From assembly GCF_018129025.1 (NCBI RefSeq), contig NZ_JAAEDI010000008.1:62001-126000 (forward strand): a DNA stretch of 64,000 bases, given 5' to 3'. The notes under the pieces are model-generated. The model had not been told where the DNA came from. It did not search any database and saw only the letters and a program-made list of their open reading frames with translations. Positions 10,543-19,456 of this stretch are shown piece after piece. The position numbers and the translations under genes were made by a program. Position 1 is the stretch's first letter. The number at the start of each line of letters is the position of its first letter. Source of the DNA: Neoroseomonas terrae (lineage in GTDB: Bacteria > Pseudomonadota > Alphaproteobacteria > Acetobacterales > Acetobacteraceae).

Positions 10543-11100
10543 TCAATGCAGGAGGTGTTCGTACAGGATTGCGCTGCCCAGCGCGATCAGCGCGACGCCG
10601 CCAACACCTTCGGCGATGCGGCCGAAGCGGGCGCCGACGATGCGGCCGACCAGCGTTCCGCAGGTTGCCATGACGAAGGTTGCCAGCCCGACCGCCGCCG
10701 CGATGATCCAGATGTTTGCATCGATGAAGGCGAGCGACACGCCGACGGCCATCGCGTCGAGGCTGGTGCCGATCGCGGTTGCGACCAGGCCCCAGGAGGA
10801 GCGTGGGGCGGGCATCTCATCCTCCCGTCGCCGTGACGCCTCCAGGATCATCCGCCCGCCGACGAGGCCGAGCAGGGCGAAGGCGATCCAGTGATCGACC
10901 GCGGTCACGAAGCCTGCGGCGAGCACGCCGGCCCCCCAGCCGATGACGGGTGTGATTGCTTCGATGGCGCCGAACACGGCGCCGGAGCGCAGTGCCTCAG
11001 TTACCCGAACGCGATCGCTGGTGGCGCCGCGTGCGAGGGCGGCGGCGAAGGCATCGACGGACATGCTGATGGCCAGCACGGTGATGGCGATCGGGGACAT
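10543..11100 (-). CDS. mntP: Manganese efflux pump MntP
   Basis: A 185-aa inner-membrane protein of the MntP (YebN) family that exports Mn(II). Six membrane segments are arranged as two repeats, each carrying the conserved acidic signature: [14 protein letters not shown] near residue 12 and [15 protein letters not shown] near residue 110. These aspartates are the proposed Mn ligands. The length matches the E. coli protein (188 aa). The ATG at 11100 lies about 53 bp after a yybP-ykoY-type manganese aptamer, the classical control of mntP. This is the strongest gene-plus-regulator pairing in the left half of the window. Confidence 0.95.
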   Translation of the reverse strand: MSPIAITVLAISMSVDAFAAALARGATSDRVRVTEALRSGAVFGAIEAITPVIGWGAGVLAAGFVTAVDHWIAFALLGLVGGRMILEASRRREDEMPAPRSSWGLVATAIGTSLDAMAVGVSLAFIDANIWIIAAAVGLATFVMATCGTLVGRIVGARFGRIAEGVGGVALIALGSAILYEHLLH

Positions 11101-11153
11101 GGGCTGGCACTCCGGTGAACCGGCGTCCGGTCCTCGGACTCAGGCGCCGTTTC

Positions 11154-11250
11154 GGTCTCGCCGGGCCGCGGTGGCGGCACGCCGGGCCACGCGCCGACAG
11201 CGCGAGTGTGTTGACCCGGTTCCGCCGGAGGGCGGTGGCTACTCCCCGAT
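11154..11250 (-). ncRNA. yybP-ykoY manganese riboswitch upstream of mntP
   Basis: On the minus strand the RNA starts with GGGGAGUAGCC (11237-11247). It then has a stem-loop, the conserved GUCAACACACUCG block (complement of 11203-11215), a second long GC-rich stem, and ends GGCGAGACC (complement of 11154-11162). These three blocks, in this order, are the conserved elements of the yybP-ykoY family known to bind Mn(II) in the mntP leader of E. coli. The placement directly before mntP supports the call. Between aptamer and start codon, self-complementary CCGG runs could hide the GGAG ribosome-binding site; that mechanism is inferred. Confidence 0.9.
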
Positions 11251-11325
11251 GCGCGTGCCGTAGGCCGGCACGTGATTCGGGTCAATTTCTCTTTCTGAAT
11301 CAGATATTTATAGGAGTGCCTAATG

Positions 11326-11345
11326 AATTGAGCGCATGCTGAATT
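11326..11345. promoter_or_regulatory. Palindrome upstream of the mntP leader, possible operator
   Basis: AATTGAGCGCATGCTGAATT is a near-perfect dyad (AATT-n-AGC-n4-GCT-n-AATT) in a locally AT-rich stretch about 80 bp upstream of the riboswitch. A metal-responsive Fur/Mur-type repressor or another regulator could bind here. No family-specific consensus was matched, so the function is a guess from position. Confidence 0.3.
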
Positions 11346-11441
11346 ATGGAGCGCGCGGCACGGCGCGCGGACACGCACGTCCATCGGGGCGATGCGCTCG
11401 TGAAACAGTCTTGGCAATGTCGGAATATGGCTCGCGGGCGG

Positions 11442-11517
11442 TGGTGGAGCTGAGGGGAATCGAACCCCTGACCTCCTCATTGCGAACGAGGCGCTCTCCC
11501 ATCTGAGCTACAGCCCC
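11442..11517 (-). tRNA. tRNA-Ala (anticodon CGC)
   Basis: A full cloverleaf on the minus strand. Acceptor stem GGGGCTG pairs with CAGCTCC. The D arm holds TAGCTCAG, the anticodon stem CCTCG/TGAGG encloses TTCGCAA with anticodon CGC, and the T arm has GTTCGATTC. The discriminator A and CCA are encoded. It decodes GCG, a very common codon in this high-GC genome. Confidence 0.95.
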
Positions 11518-11630
11518 GCCGCGCGAGGCGCGCTGAGTGCCCCAGGCTGCGGGGGAAGTCAAGGCGCCTTCCATCCGCTTGTCCGCGCCCCGCCCGCTCA
11601 CTAGGTTGCCCCCGCGTTCGAGGAGGGCCC

Positions 11631-11933
11631 ATGCGCGCGCTGTTCTGGCTGCTGGATACCGCGATCAGCCTCTATGTCTGGGCGCTGATCATCGCGGCGG
11701 TGCTGTCGCTGCTGCTTGCCTTCAACATCCTCGACAGCCGCAACCGGCTGGTCTGGACCATCTCCGACTTCTTCTATCGCGTGACGGAACCCGCGCTGCG
11801 CCCGATCCGACGCTTCCTGCCGGATCTGGGCGGCATCGACCTGTCGCCGCTCGTGCTGATCCTGCTGTTGCAGGCGCTGCGCATCCTGTTGGGTGAGGTC
11901 TATGTCGGGATGCTCACCAGCGGCTATGGCTGA
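11631..11933 (+). CDS. YggT family membrane protein
   Basis: A 100-aa integral membrane protein with two hydrophobic hairpins (residues about 5-33 and 72-95). Between them lies the family signature VTEPALRPIRRFLPDLGGIDLSPL, where the LxPxRRxxP and G-x-D-x-S-P elements are typical of YggT. The family is linked to cell division, envelope or osmotic functions in different bacteria; the biochemical role is unsettled. It is the first gene of a tightly overlapping operon: its TGA shares bases with the ATG of the DUF167 gene. Confidence 0.88.
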   Translation: MRALFWLLDTAISLYVWALIIAAVLSLLLAFNILDSRNRLVWTISDFFYRVTEPALRPIRRFLPDLGGIDLSPLVLILLLQALRILLGEVYVGMLTSGYG

Positions 11934-12235
11934 TGTCCTTCTGGCGGGCCGAGCATGACGCCGTGCTGGTGCGGGTGAAGGTGCAGCCGAAGTCGCGCCG
12001 CCCGGGGCTCGGCGGGGTGAAGCCGGCCGCCGACGGGCCCCGCCTTTCCATCGCGGTCGCCGAGGCGCCGGAGGACGGCCGCGCCACCCGTGCCGCTTGC
12101 GAAACGCTGGCCCGCGCCCTCGGCGTCGCCGCGTCGACGGTGGCACTCGCGCAGGGGGCCGCCAGCCGAGAGAAGATCCTGCGCGTTGCCGGCGACCCTG
12201 CCGCCCTCGCGCCCGGCCTGGAGGCCCTTGCATGA
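11933..12235 (+). CDS. DUF167 (YggU) family protein
   Basis: A 100-aa small soluble protein. The N-terminus has the family pattern [13 protein letters not shown] and the middle has [18 protein letters not shown], corresponding to the G-(K/R)-A-N-x-A-x-x-x-L-A-x-x-L motif; the end [10 protein letters not shown] matches (S)xxK-x-x-x-I-x-G. The function is not established. YggT and YggU are very often adjacent, as here. It overlaps yggT by one base and folD by four. Confidence 0.85.
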   Translation: MSFWRAEHDAVLVRVKVQPKSRRPGLGGVKPAADGPRLSIAVAEAPEDGRATRAACETLARALGVAASTVALAQGAASREKILRVAGDPAALAPGLEALA

Positions 12236-13080
12236 CTGCCCGCATTCTCGACGGCAAGGCCATCGCCGCCGGGCTCCGCGCTCGCCTGGCCGAGCGTGTC
12301 GCCACATTGCCGTTCAGCCCCGGCCTGCGCGTCGTGCGGGTGGGGGAGGACCCCGCTTCCGGTGTCTATGTCCGCAACAAGGACAAGGCGGCGACGGCGG
12401 CCGGCTTCGACAGCGCGACCATCCACCTGCCCGCCGACACGTCCGAGGCGCAACTGCTCGCCACCATCGCGCAGTTGAACGCCGATCCGGCAGTGGATGG
12501 CATCCTCGTGCAACTGCCGCTGCCGCCGCAGATCCGCACCGAGGCCGCGATCGCTGCCGTCGATCCGGCCAAGGACGTGGATGGCTTCCACCCGCTGAAT
12601 GCCGGGCTTCTGGCCGCCGGGCAGCCGCGGCTGGTGCCCTGCACGCCGCGCGGGGTGATGCACATTCTTGCCGAGGCGGGCGTGCCGTTGCGCGGGGCGA
12701 GGGCCGTGGTGCTCGGCCGATCGCAGATCGTCGGCCGGCCGATGGCGCAGCTTCTGCTGGGTGCGGACTGCACCGTGACCATTGCGCATTCCCGCACGCG
12801 GGACCTGCCGGCCGAATGCCGCCGAGCCGATATCCTCGTCGCGGCGGTGGGCCGGCCGGAAATGGTGCGCCGCGACTGGATCGCGCCGGGCGCGACCGTC
12901 ATCGATGTCGGCATCAACCGCCGGCCGGATGGAAAGCTGGTCGGCGACGTAGCCTATGCCGAGGCCGCCGAGGTCGCAGGCGCCATAACGCCGGTGCCAG
13001 GCGGGGTGGGGCCCATGACGATCGCGTGCCTGCTGGAGAACACGCTGGACGCCGCCATCGCGCGCAGGGGGGCGGCATGA
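12232..13080 (+). CDS. folD: Bifunctional methylenetetrahydrofolate dehydrogenase/cyclohydrolase FolD
   Basis: A 282-aa cytoplasmic enzyme that interconverts 5,10-methylene-THF, 5,10-methenyl-THF and 10-formyl-THF using NADP. The active-site block [12 protein letters not shown] carries the catalytic Lys and Tyr. [20 protein letters not shown] and the nucleotide-binding [12 protein letters not shown] are the standard FolD signatures, and [18 protein letters not shown] is the C-terminal signature. The start at 12232 overlaps the DUF167 stop (ATGA). The length is normal and no residue is missing. Confidence 0.97.
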   Translation: MTARILDGKAIAAGLRARLAERVATLPFSPGLRVVRVGEDPASGVYVRNKDKAATAAGFDSATIHLPADTSEAQLLATIAQLNADPAVDGILVQLPLPPQIRTEAAIAAVDPAKDVDGFHPLNAGLLAAGQPRLVPCTPRGVMHILAEAGVPLRGARAVVLGRSQIVGRPMAQLLLGADCTVTIAHSRTRDLPAECRRADILVAAVGRPEMVRRDWIAPGATVIDVGINRRPDGKLVGDVAYAEAAEVAGAITPVPGGVGPMTIACLLENTLDAAIARRGAA

Positions 13081-13331
13081 TCCTCGTTCGGATACTGCAG
13101 GCGGTCGGCGTCGCCGGCCTGCTCGCCTGCGCCAACCTCGCTTGGGAATCGACGCCCTGGGGCGGGGAGGCCTGGAACCGCAACCGGATGCTCTATGCCT
13201 GGGCGGGGGCGATTCCGGCGCTGGCGCTGCTCGGCATCGCCTCGATGATCGCCACGCTGCGGCGGCAGACTGCCGAGATCGCTGCACTCAGGGAAACGCT
13301 CGCCCGGATCGAAGGGCGCCTCGGCGCGTGA
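13077..13331 (+). CDS. Small membrane protein with C-terminal coiled coil
   Basis: An 84-aa protein of no recognised family. Two hydrophobic segments (about residues 2-22 and 41-59) flank a short [12 protein letters not shown] loop. The last 25 residues ([22 protein letters not shown]) form a heptad-like amphipathic helix in the cytoplasm. It overlaps both folD and the downstream EamA gene by 4 bp, so it is certainly translated with them. A role in assembly or scaffolding is possible but unproven. Confidence 0.7.
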   Translation: MILVRILQAVGVAGLLACANLAWESTPWGGEAWNRNRMLYAWAGAIPALALLGIASMIATLRRQTAEIAALRETLARIEGRLGA

Positions 13332-14197
13332 ACCTCGGAACGCTCGGCCTCGCCGGGCTGTTCGTCGTGATCTGGGCGTCGGCCTTCAACGCGGCGCGCG
13401 TCATTGCCTTGGAATGGCCGCCGCTGATGGCGCTGTCCCTGCGCTTCGCGATCGGCGTGCCGGTCCTGGCGGCCGTCGCTTGGCTGATGCGCGCGCCGCC
13501 GCCGGCGCGCGCCGACCTGTCCCGCGTCGCCGCGATGGGTGCCTTCGGGATGGGCGGCTATCTCGGGTGCGCCTGGGCCGCCTCGGCGCTGATCCCCTCT
13601 GGTCTGGTCGCGCTGCTGTCGGCGACGGCGCCGCTGTTCGTGGCGCTGGGGGAGACACTGCTGTTCGGCCGCCGCCTGCCGGCGCGGGCCTGGACCGGCT
13701 TGGGGCTCGGCTGGGCCGGCGTTGCGATGCTTGGCCTGCCACGCGCCGCCCCAGGACTGGAGGCCGCGGCGATGGGCGGCATCGTGCTGGCGCTACTTGG
13801 CGCCCTGTCTCAGGCCGGCGGGCTGCTGGCCTTCGCGCCGGCACGGGCGCGGCTCAGCCCCTGGACGTCGAATCTGGGGCAGACCATGGTCGCCGCCCTG
13901 GCGGTCGCACCCTTTGCCTTGGTTCTCGAGCCGCTGCCCGTGACGCTGCCGGGCTGGACCGGCGCGGCTGCGCTCGCCTGGTCGATCCTGGTCGTGGGGC
14001 TGGGCGGCTACGCGATGTATTTCGTGTTGCTGCGGCGGTTGCCGGCCTCTTCGGCCGCGGCGCTGCAGTTGCTAGCGCCGCCGGTTGCGGCGTTGATTGG
14101 CTGGGCAATTCTGGACGAGCGGCTGATGCCGACCGATTTGGTGGGCGGCGCCGTCACCCTCGCCGGGCTTGCCTTGCTGCTGCGTTCGCCTCGCTGA
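13328..14197 (+). CDS. EamA/DMT-family transporter
   Basis: A 289-aa inner-membrane protein with ten predicted helices in two EamA repeats, the drug/metabolite transporter superfamily (RhaT/YdcZ/RarD relatives). The first repeat shows VIWASAFNAARV and LVALLSATAPLFVAL; the second ends LLAPPVAALIGWAILDERL, the usual PVxAxxxxxxxLgE motif. It probably exports amino acids or metabolites. The GTG start overlaps the previous stop (GTGA). Its TGA abuts the stop of the convergent paiB-like gene (TGATCA). Confidence 0.87.
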   Translation: MNLGTLGLAGLFVVIWASAFNAARVIALEWPPLMALSLRFAIGVPVLAAVAWLMRAPPPARADLSRVAAMGAFGMGGYLGCAWAASALIPSGLVALLSATAPLFVALGETLLFGRRLPARAWTGLGLGWAGVAMLGLPRAAPGLEAAAMGGIVLALLGALSQAGGLLAFAPARARLSPWTSNLGQTMVAALAVAPFALVLEPLPVTLPGWTGAAALAWSILVVGLGGYAMYFVLLRRLPASSAAALQLLAPPVAALIGWAILDERLMPTDLVGGAVTLAGLALLLRSPR

Positions 14198-14830
14198 TCA
14201 GAGCGAACGCATCGCTTCGGCCACCGCGCGATCCGCCGGGTCCTCGCTGGCGGAAAGCCCGGTCACCACGCCTTCGCGATCCGGCTCGGCGCGGTTCTGG
14301 CTCAGCTTGCGCTTGCCGATCAGCGTCTCGATCCGCAGCACGACCCCGACAATGCCCTTGAGCTGCGCGGCGACGAAGGCATCCGGCGCATCGGTCACCG
14401 CCCATGGCGCTGCGCGCGGCGTCTCGTGCCGCTCGGTCAGACTGGTGACGATGCCGCGCAGCCGGTCCGCATCCTCGACAATCTCGACCGGCCCGATCGC
14501 GTGCACGGCGACGTAATTCCAGGTCGGCACCACGCGGCCATGATCCTGCTTCGAGGGGTACAGCGACGGCGAGATGTAGGCCTCCGGCCCGGTGAAGATC
14601 GCGCGGGCGACGCCAGCCGCGGCGAGCCCGCGCCATTGCGGATTGGCCCTGGCGACATGGCCGTACAGCGTGCCATGCGGACCTTCCGCCACCAGTGTCA
14701 TCGGCAGGTGCGTCGCCTCCGGCACGCCGCCATCCGCCGCGGCGCTGACCAGGACCGCCAGACGGGCAGCGCGGATGAGCTCCGCCAGGATCTCGGGGTT
14801 CTCCTCGCGGAAGGCGGGTGGGTTGTACAT
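14198..14830 (-). CDS. FMN-binding negative regulator, PaiB family
   Basis: A 210-aa protein of the PaiB/FMN-binding split-barrel family. It begins MYNPPAF, as nearly all family members do. Further motifs are HLPMTL, GHVARANPQW, YISPSLYPSK and VPTWNYVAVH, which form the flavin-binding barrel. In Bacillus PaiB affects degradative enzyme and sporulation genes; in proteobacteria the role is poorly known. It is divergent from the amidase gene across 155 bp. Confidence 0.88.
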   Translation of the reverse strand: MYNPPAFREENPEILAELIRAARLAVLVSAAADGGVPEATHLPMTLVAEGPHGTLYGHVARANPQWRGLAAAGVARAIFTGPEAYISPSLYPSKQDHGRVVPTWNYVAVHAIGPVEIVEDADRLRGIVTSLTERHETPRAAPWAVTDAPDAFVAAQLKGIVGVVLRIETLIGKRKLSQNRAEPDREGVVTGLSASEDPADRAVAEAMRSL

Positions 14831-14985
14831 CGTGCGATGCTCCTGTCGTTCACAGCGTAGCGGGATGTGGAGCGCCGCAGAACGGTGATCCGCGACCGGG
14901 AGCCATGTCCGGAACGACGGCGCACGGCATTGCCAAGCGGGGCCTGGCGCGCTGCATTCGCACCATCACACGAGCGACGAGAACG

Positions 14986-16443
14986 ATGTCCGGAAATTCC
15001 CTGATCCAACTGACCGCCACCGAAGCCGTCGCGAAGCTGCGCGCCGGGGAGGTCTCCCCGCTCGAGATGATCGACGCCGCGGCGGAGCGTATCGCCGCCG
15101 TGGAGCCGGCGGTGAATGCGCTGCCGACGCTTTGCCTTGAACGCGCGCGGGACCACGCGAAGGCGCTGCAGAACGGCAAGCGGCGCGAGGCGGAGAACGA
15201 GCCTGGCTGGCTCGCCGGCCTGCCCGTTGCCATCAAGGACCTGACCGAAGTCGCGGGTGTCCGCACCACCTTCGGCAGCCCGATCTTCGCGGACTACGTT
15301 CCCGACCGCAGCCACCCGATCGTCGAGCGCATCGAGCGCCGCGGCGGCATCGTCATCGCGAAGTCCAACACCCCGGAATTCGGTGCCGGCGGCTCGACCT
15401 TCAACGAGGTGTTCGGGCGCACGTGCAACCCGTGGAACACGTCGCTGACCTGCGGCGGATCGACCGGCGGCGGCGCGGTGGCGCTCGCGACCGGTGAGGT
15501 CTGGCTGGCCCATGGGTCCGACCATGGCGGCTCGCTGCGTCGTCCCGCGACCTATTGTTCCGTCGTCGGGCTGCGGCCCTCGCCGGGCCGCGTGACGCGC
15601 GGCGCGCAGGAGGATCTGTGGTCGCCGCTGTCGGTGCAGGGGCCGATGGCGCGCAATATCCCGGACCTGGCGCTGTTCCTCGACACGATGGCGGGCTGGG
15701 ACATCGACGACCCGATGACCTATGACGCGCCGGCGCGCAGCTATGTTGACGCCGTCGCGGCGGCGGAGCGTGAGAAGCCGTTGCGCGTCGCCTTCGCCAC
15801 CGATTTCGGCGGCACGATGCCGATGGACCGCGAGACGGCGGCGATCTGCGCGAAGGAGGTCCGTCGCCTCGAAGCGCTGGGCATCGGGGTCGAGGACGCC
15901 TTCCCCGATCTCGGAGCGCTGAACGAGGCGTTCCTGATCCTGCGCAGCCAGCATTTCGTGGTGGACCGCGAGGAACTGCTGGCGACCAAGCGCGACCTGC
16001 TGAAGCCCGACATCATCTGGCAGACCGAGCGCGGGCTGTCGGAGACGCCGTCGCGCCTGGCCTGGGCGGAGCATGAGCGCGCGCGCTTCTTCCGCTCCAT
16101 GCGCGACATCTTCGCGCGCTGCGACGTGCTGATCACGCCGGGCGCATCCACCCCTGCCTTCGACGTGAACCTGCGCGCGCCGGAGAAGATCGGCGGCCAG
16201 GTGCTGGAGAACTACATGGGCGGGTCGCTGATCAATGCCTTCGCGACGCTGGCGAGCTGCCCCGCCGTCGCGGTGCCCTGCGGCTTCGACCAGCATGGGC
16301 GGCCGGTCGGGCTGCAAGTGGTCGCGCCGCCGCGGCAGGATGCGCGGGCGCTGCAGGTGGCGGCGTTGTTCGAAAAGACGATGGGCCTGGACCGGATGCT
16401 GCCGATCGATCCGCGCTCGGGAACGGTGCCGGGGTACGAATGA
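14986..16443 (+). CDS. Amidase signature family hydrolase
   Basis: A 485-aa amidase with the Ser-cisSer-Lys triad. K84 is in PVAIKDL, the cis-Ser is S159 in CGGSTGGGA, and the nucleophile is S183 in GSDHGGSLRRPA. The spacings (75 and 24 residues) equal those of well-studied members such as FAAH. The usual GGSSGG is GGSTGG here, so the residue after the cis-Ser is Thr160; activity is likely kept because the triad itself is intact. The substrate (carboxamide, aryl amide or similar) is unknown. A T-rich hairpin terminator follows the stop directly. Confidence 0.92.
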   Translation: MSGNSLIQLTATEAVAKLRAGEVSPLEMIDAAAERIAAVEPAVNALPTLCLERARDHAKALQNGKRREAENEPGWLAGLPVAIKDLTEVAGVRTTFGSPIFADYVPDRSHPIVERIERRGGIVIAKSNTPEFGAGGSTFNEVFGRTCNPWNTSLTCGGSTGGGAVALATGEVWLAHGSDHGGSLRRPATYCSVVGLRPSPGRVTRGAQEDLWSPLSVQGPMARNIPDLALFLDTMAGWDIDDPMTYDAPARSYVDAVAAAEREKPLRVAFATDFGGTMPMDRETAAICAKEVRRLEALGIGVEDAFPDLGALNEAFLILRSQHFVVDREELLATKRDLLKPDIIWQTERGLSETPSRLAWAEHERARFFRSMRDIFARCDVLITPGASTPAFDVNLRAPEKIGGQVLENYMGGSLINAFATLASCPAVAVPCGFDQHGRPVGLQVVAPPRQDARALQVAALFEKTMGLDRMLPIDPRSGTVPGYE

Positions 16444-16464
16444 GGGGCACCGTTGCCCCTTTAT
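16443..16464 (+). terminator. Rho-independent terminator after the amidase gene
   Basis: Stem AGGGGCA/TGCCCCT with loop CCGT begins on the last base of the amidase TGA and is followed by TTTATCACTTT. A second small palindrome (ACGACTTTAAGTCGT, 16479-16493) lies just downstream in unusually AT-rich DNA. The rest of 16465-16908 shows one copy of the dispersed repeat and no gene. Confidence 0.75.
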
Positions 16465-16702
16465 CACTTTAGGATTTTACGACTTTAAGTCGTTATCGCG
16501 GAGTTTCGGGGCGCAATTCTCCCCGATGTCGAATCGAACATAGCCGGAACATTCGGGCCGGTCCAGGCGGAGGTGAGAGGATTGGTCCCGCCGGCGCTGC
16601 AAGCCTTTTTGCAACGCGCGATCGGCGGTGGACCCTTCTCACGAGCAGGCCGGACCGCCTATCCGCGAAGGCCGGCATCGGCGGGTGAGACGGACCTATC
16701 GG

Positions 16703-16778
16703 GCCCGGCGCCAATTGATTGCGGTCCAGGTGGCCCAGCCACCTGGCGGGGTGGTTCGGAGGGGCGGCGCCCCTCCGA
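16703..16778 (-). repeat. Dispersed two-hairpin intergenic repeat, copy 2
   Basis: Inverted relative to copy 1. The variable-stem hairpin at 16726-16746 has stem CCAGGTGGC. The GC hairpin at 16756-16778 has stem TCGGAGGGGCG, 11 bp with a single-base centre. On the minus strand the tail reads ACCGCAATCAATTGGCGCC. It lies 131 bp beyond the pbpC stop. Confidence 0.75.
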
Positions 16779-16908
16779 TCTCCGAAGCGCTCCCATCCGG
16801 GTCCAGCAGCCGAGCCGTTCCTGTTCGGCGCACCGGAACACCTCCAGCCTGTTGTCTTCGCGCGTATCTTGACCCGGGCGGGTGAATTCTACCTGTGCAG
16901 GATCCGGT

Positions 16909-18924
16909 CTAACGCTGAGCGCCCGTCGGGATCAGCACCACGTCGGAGGCCGTCGTTTCCGGCTGCCGCACCCGCACGGCCACGGAGCTTGCCACGCCAT
17001 CCGCATCCAGCACCGTCACGCGGTAGAAGCCCGGCCCTGGTGGTGTCCAGGCGACTTCGCGGCGGGCGGGTTCGGCGGGCAGGGGCGCGCCGTCCACCAG
17101 GAAGGTCAGGGGGCGTTGGCCGCCCGCGGCGCGGAGCGTGACGGGTCCGGCGCCTTCTGCCAGCGAGGCGCCCGGCGGCGGGAATAGCAGCCTCAGACGA
17201 TCGGCGGGTGCCTGCCGACGGGGCGCGTCGGCAACCACGCGCATGCCCTGGCGCGGCGCCTCGGGCAGCAGTGCGAAGACGCGGGCGAGCACCGGAAGCG
17301 CCGCGTGCCGCCCGGTCGCGCCCGGCATGGCCGTGCCGTCGGGCCGGCCGATCCAGACGCCGGCGACGTGCCGCGCATCGAAGCCCATCGCCCAGGAATC
17401 GCGCCCGCCCCAGGAGGTGCCGGTCTTCCATGCCACCCCGGCCGGCCCGCCGCCGGGGAAACGCTGCACCAGGATGGCGGCCACTGCCTGCGCGGCGCGG
17501 CGTTCGACCGCCTGCTGCGCGTCATCCGTGGCGTCACCCGGCAGCAGGCGCAGCGGCAGCGACCGACCTTCATCGGCGAGCGTCGCGTAGAGCGCCGTCA
17601 TGTCCCGCAGCGTCGTGCCGGCTCCACCGAGTGCGAGTGGCAGCGACGCATCGGCCCCGCGCGGCAGCCGCGGCGGCGCGCCGGCCAGCTTCAGCGCGGA
17701 CGCGAAGCGCAGCGCCCCGAGCTGATCGAGCAGCGCGACCGCCGGCAGGTTCAGCGACATCCGCAGCGCATCCGCCGCCGTCACGCGCCCGGCGAAGTCG
17801 CGCGAGAAATTCTCCGGCGCATAGGCGCCGAAATGCCGCGGCAGGTCGGCGATCAGCGTGGAGGGCGTGACGATCCCGCGCTCGAAGGCCATGGCGTAGA
17901 GGAACGGCTTCAGCGCCGACCCCGGCGACCGCACCGCGCGCGACAGGTCGAGCGCGCCGGCACGGGATTCCGACCCCCACTCGCCGCCGATCAGCGCGCG
18001 GATCTCACGCGTGCGGATATCCGCGATGACGATCGACAGCGCGGCGCGGTCGGGGAGGGTCGTCAGCACCTCCTCCGCCAATCGCTCCGTCGCACGTTGC
18101 AGACCGGCATCGAGAGTGAGCGTGACGGGACCCGTCGCGCCGCGCGCCATTTCCCGCGACAGGTGCGGCGCAAGCCGCGGCATGGCGTGCCGCCGATCCG
18201 GCATCGCCGCGGCCACCGCCAATTCCCGATCCGCCGCCGACATGCCCGCCGCGGGCCCGCCCCGCCGCGCCAGCACAGCATCCCGCGCGCGCCGCGCTGC
18301 GTCGGGATGCCGATCCGGCCTCAGGGTCGAAGGCCGCCGCGCCAGCGCGATCAGCAACGCCGATTCCGCCGCATCCAGCCGCGTCGCCGGCCGCCCGAAC
18401 CAGGCAAGGCTGCCGGCCCGGATGCCCTCGATATTGCCGCCCTGGGGCGCGAGGGTCAGCCAGATGCCGAGGATCTCATCCTTGCTGAACCGGGCCTCGA
18501 GCTGGAAGGCGCGGAAGATCTCGATGAGCTTGGACCGCAGGTTGCGTGGCCGAGGCTCCAGCAGGCGCGCGGCCTGCATGGTCAGCGTCGATCCACCCGA
18601 CACCACCCGACCCGCACGGACCCATTGGACGGCCGCCCTCGTCAGCGCGACAGGATCGACGCCCGGATGCTGGTGGAAGCGGCGATCCTCGGCCGCGATG
18701 AGGAGGTCCGTGAGACTGCCCGGCACATCGGCGGTGTTCGTGCGAAGCCGCCAGGTGCCGCCGGGGACGGGCAAGACCGACAGCGTGCGGCCTTCGCGAT
18801 CCAGCACCTCCGCACCCGTGGCGGTGAGGCGCGTGAGATCGATCGGGAAGGCGCGGTCCAGGATGAACGGCGTCGCGACGAGCGCGGCGAGGAACGCCGC
18901 GGCGGCGGCGAGTTTCAGGCGCAT
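16909..18924 (-). CDS. pbpC: Penicillin-binding protein 1C
   Basis: A 671-aa bifunctional peptidoglycan synthase anchored by one N-terminal helix (residues 4-22). The GT51 glycosyltransferase domain shows IAAEDRRFHQHPG with catalytic Glu79 and GGSTLTMQAARLL. The transpeptidase domain has S336-A-L-K339 (SPGSALKP), SLN in RMSLNLP, and KTGTSWGG. The C-terminus is the BiPBP_C beta domain of PBP1C. The ATG at 18924 was chosen because MRLKLAAAAAFLAAL gives a clean signal anchor; the extension to 19002 is translated from the dispersed repeat. The alpha-2-macroglobulin gene lies upstream, the usual PBP1C partner. Confidence 0.92.
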   Translation of the reverse strand: MRLKLAAAAAFLAALVATPFILDRAFPIDLTRLTATGAEVLDREGRTLSVLPVPGGTWRLRTNTADVPGSLTDLLIAAEDRRFHQHPGVDPVALTRAAVQWVRAGRVVSGGSTLTMQAARLLEPRPRNLRSKLIEIFRAFQLEARFSKDEILGIWLTLAPQGGNIEGIRAGSLAWFGRPATRLDAAESALLIALARRPSTLRPDRHPDAARRARDAVLARRGGPAAGMSAADRELAVAAAMPDRRHAMPRLAPHLSREMARGATGPVTLTLDAGLQRATERLAEEVLTTLPDRAALSIVIADIRTREIRALIGGEWGSESRAGALDLSRAVRSPGSALKPFLYAMAFERGIVTPSTLIADLPRHFGAYAPENFSRDFAGRVTAADALRMSLNLPAVALLDQLGALRFASALKLAGAPPRLPRGADASLPLALGGAGTTLRDMTALYATLADEGRSLPLRLLPGDATDDAQQAVERRAAQAVAAILVQRFPGGGPAGVAWKTGTSWGGRDSWAMGFDARHVAGVWIGRPDGTAMPGATGRHAALPVLARVFALLPEAPRQGMRVVADAPRRQAPADRLRLLFPPPGASLAEGAGPVTLRAAGGQRPLTFLVDGAPLPAEPARREVAWTPPGPGFYRVTVLDADGVASSVAVRVRQPETTASDVVLIPTGAQR

Positions 18925-18940
18925 CGGGCGCGACGGTCGA

Positions 18941-19018
18941 AGGAGGGCTCCGCCCTCCTCCGAGCCTCCTCCCGCCAGGTGGCTGGGCCACCTGGACCGC
19001 AATCTGTTGGTGCCGGGC
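18941..19018 (+). repeat. Dispersed two-hairpin intergenic repeat, copy 3 (pbpC leader)
   Basis: GC hairpin at 18941-18959 (AGGAGGGC stem, TCC loop). Second hairpin at 18975-18995 (CCAGGTGGC stem, TGG loop). Tail ACCGCAATCTGTTGGTGCC. It sits 17-94 bp upstream of the pbpC start codon, so if the pbpC message begins upstream the hairpins would lie in its 5' leader. Confidence 0.75.
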
Positions 19019-19361
19019 GCCGTGGTCGCATTGCCGCCGCAACGAACACGCTTCGGCCGCGAAAGCTGGTCTTGACGCCATTTCCGGTCGTCGCGCGCGG
19101 CGCAGAGGCGGGGCCTCCAGACACTCTTCGGACATTGCCCGAGAAGGGATCGGGACGCGGCTCAACCGATCGCCTTGGCCAATCCTGCCGTCTGTCAGGC
19201 GACGCCTTGCGGGCATCTACGGCGGACGTAGCGTGGCTATCGACTGACGTGGAACGCCATGCGTGCGCCAAGTAGCCAAAACCGCGTCGGCCAGGGCGCC
19301 ATGAGAATTCCCTGGGCGCCGCGCAGGACGCGACGGCACCCACTATCGCGCCACCGCAGCG

Positions 19362-19442
19362 CCCAACACCAAATCGAGGTTTCCAAAGGCCTTTCGGCCT
19401 TTGGTGGGGTGAGGTTTGGAGAGGGGCAAAGCCCCTCTCCAA
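19362..19442 (-). repeat. Dispersed two-hairpin intergenic repeat, copy 4 (after the macroglobulin gene)
   Basis: Hairpin 19383-19404 has stem CCAAAGGCC with loop TTTC. Hairpin 19416-19442 has a perfect 12-bp stem TTGGAGAGGGGC with loop AAA. Read on the minus strand, the strong hairpin starts 14 bp after the alpha-2-macroglobulin stop, so it may also end transcription of that gene. The rest of 18925-19456 (about 340 bp between copies 3 and 4) shows no gene. Confidence 0.8.
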
Positions 19443-19456
19443 GGCCGCGCGCGCCC

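Noticed and set aside
16719-17141. Plus-strand frame starting MRSRWPSHLAG
   Set aside because: The first part is translated from a dispersed repeat and the rest is antisense to pbpC.
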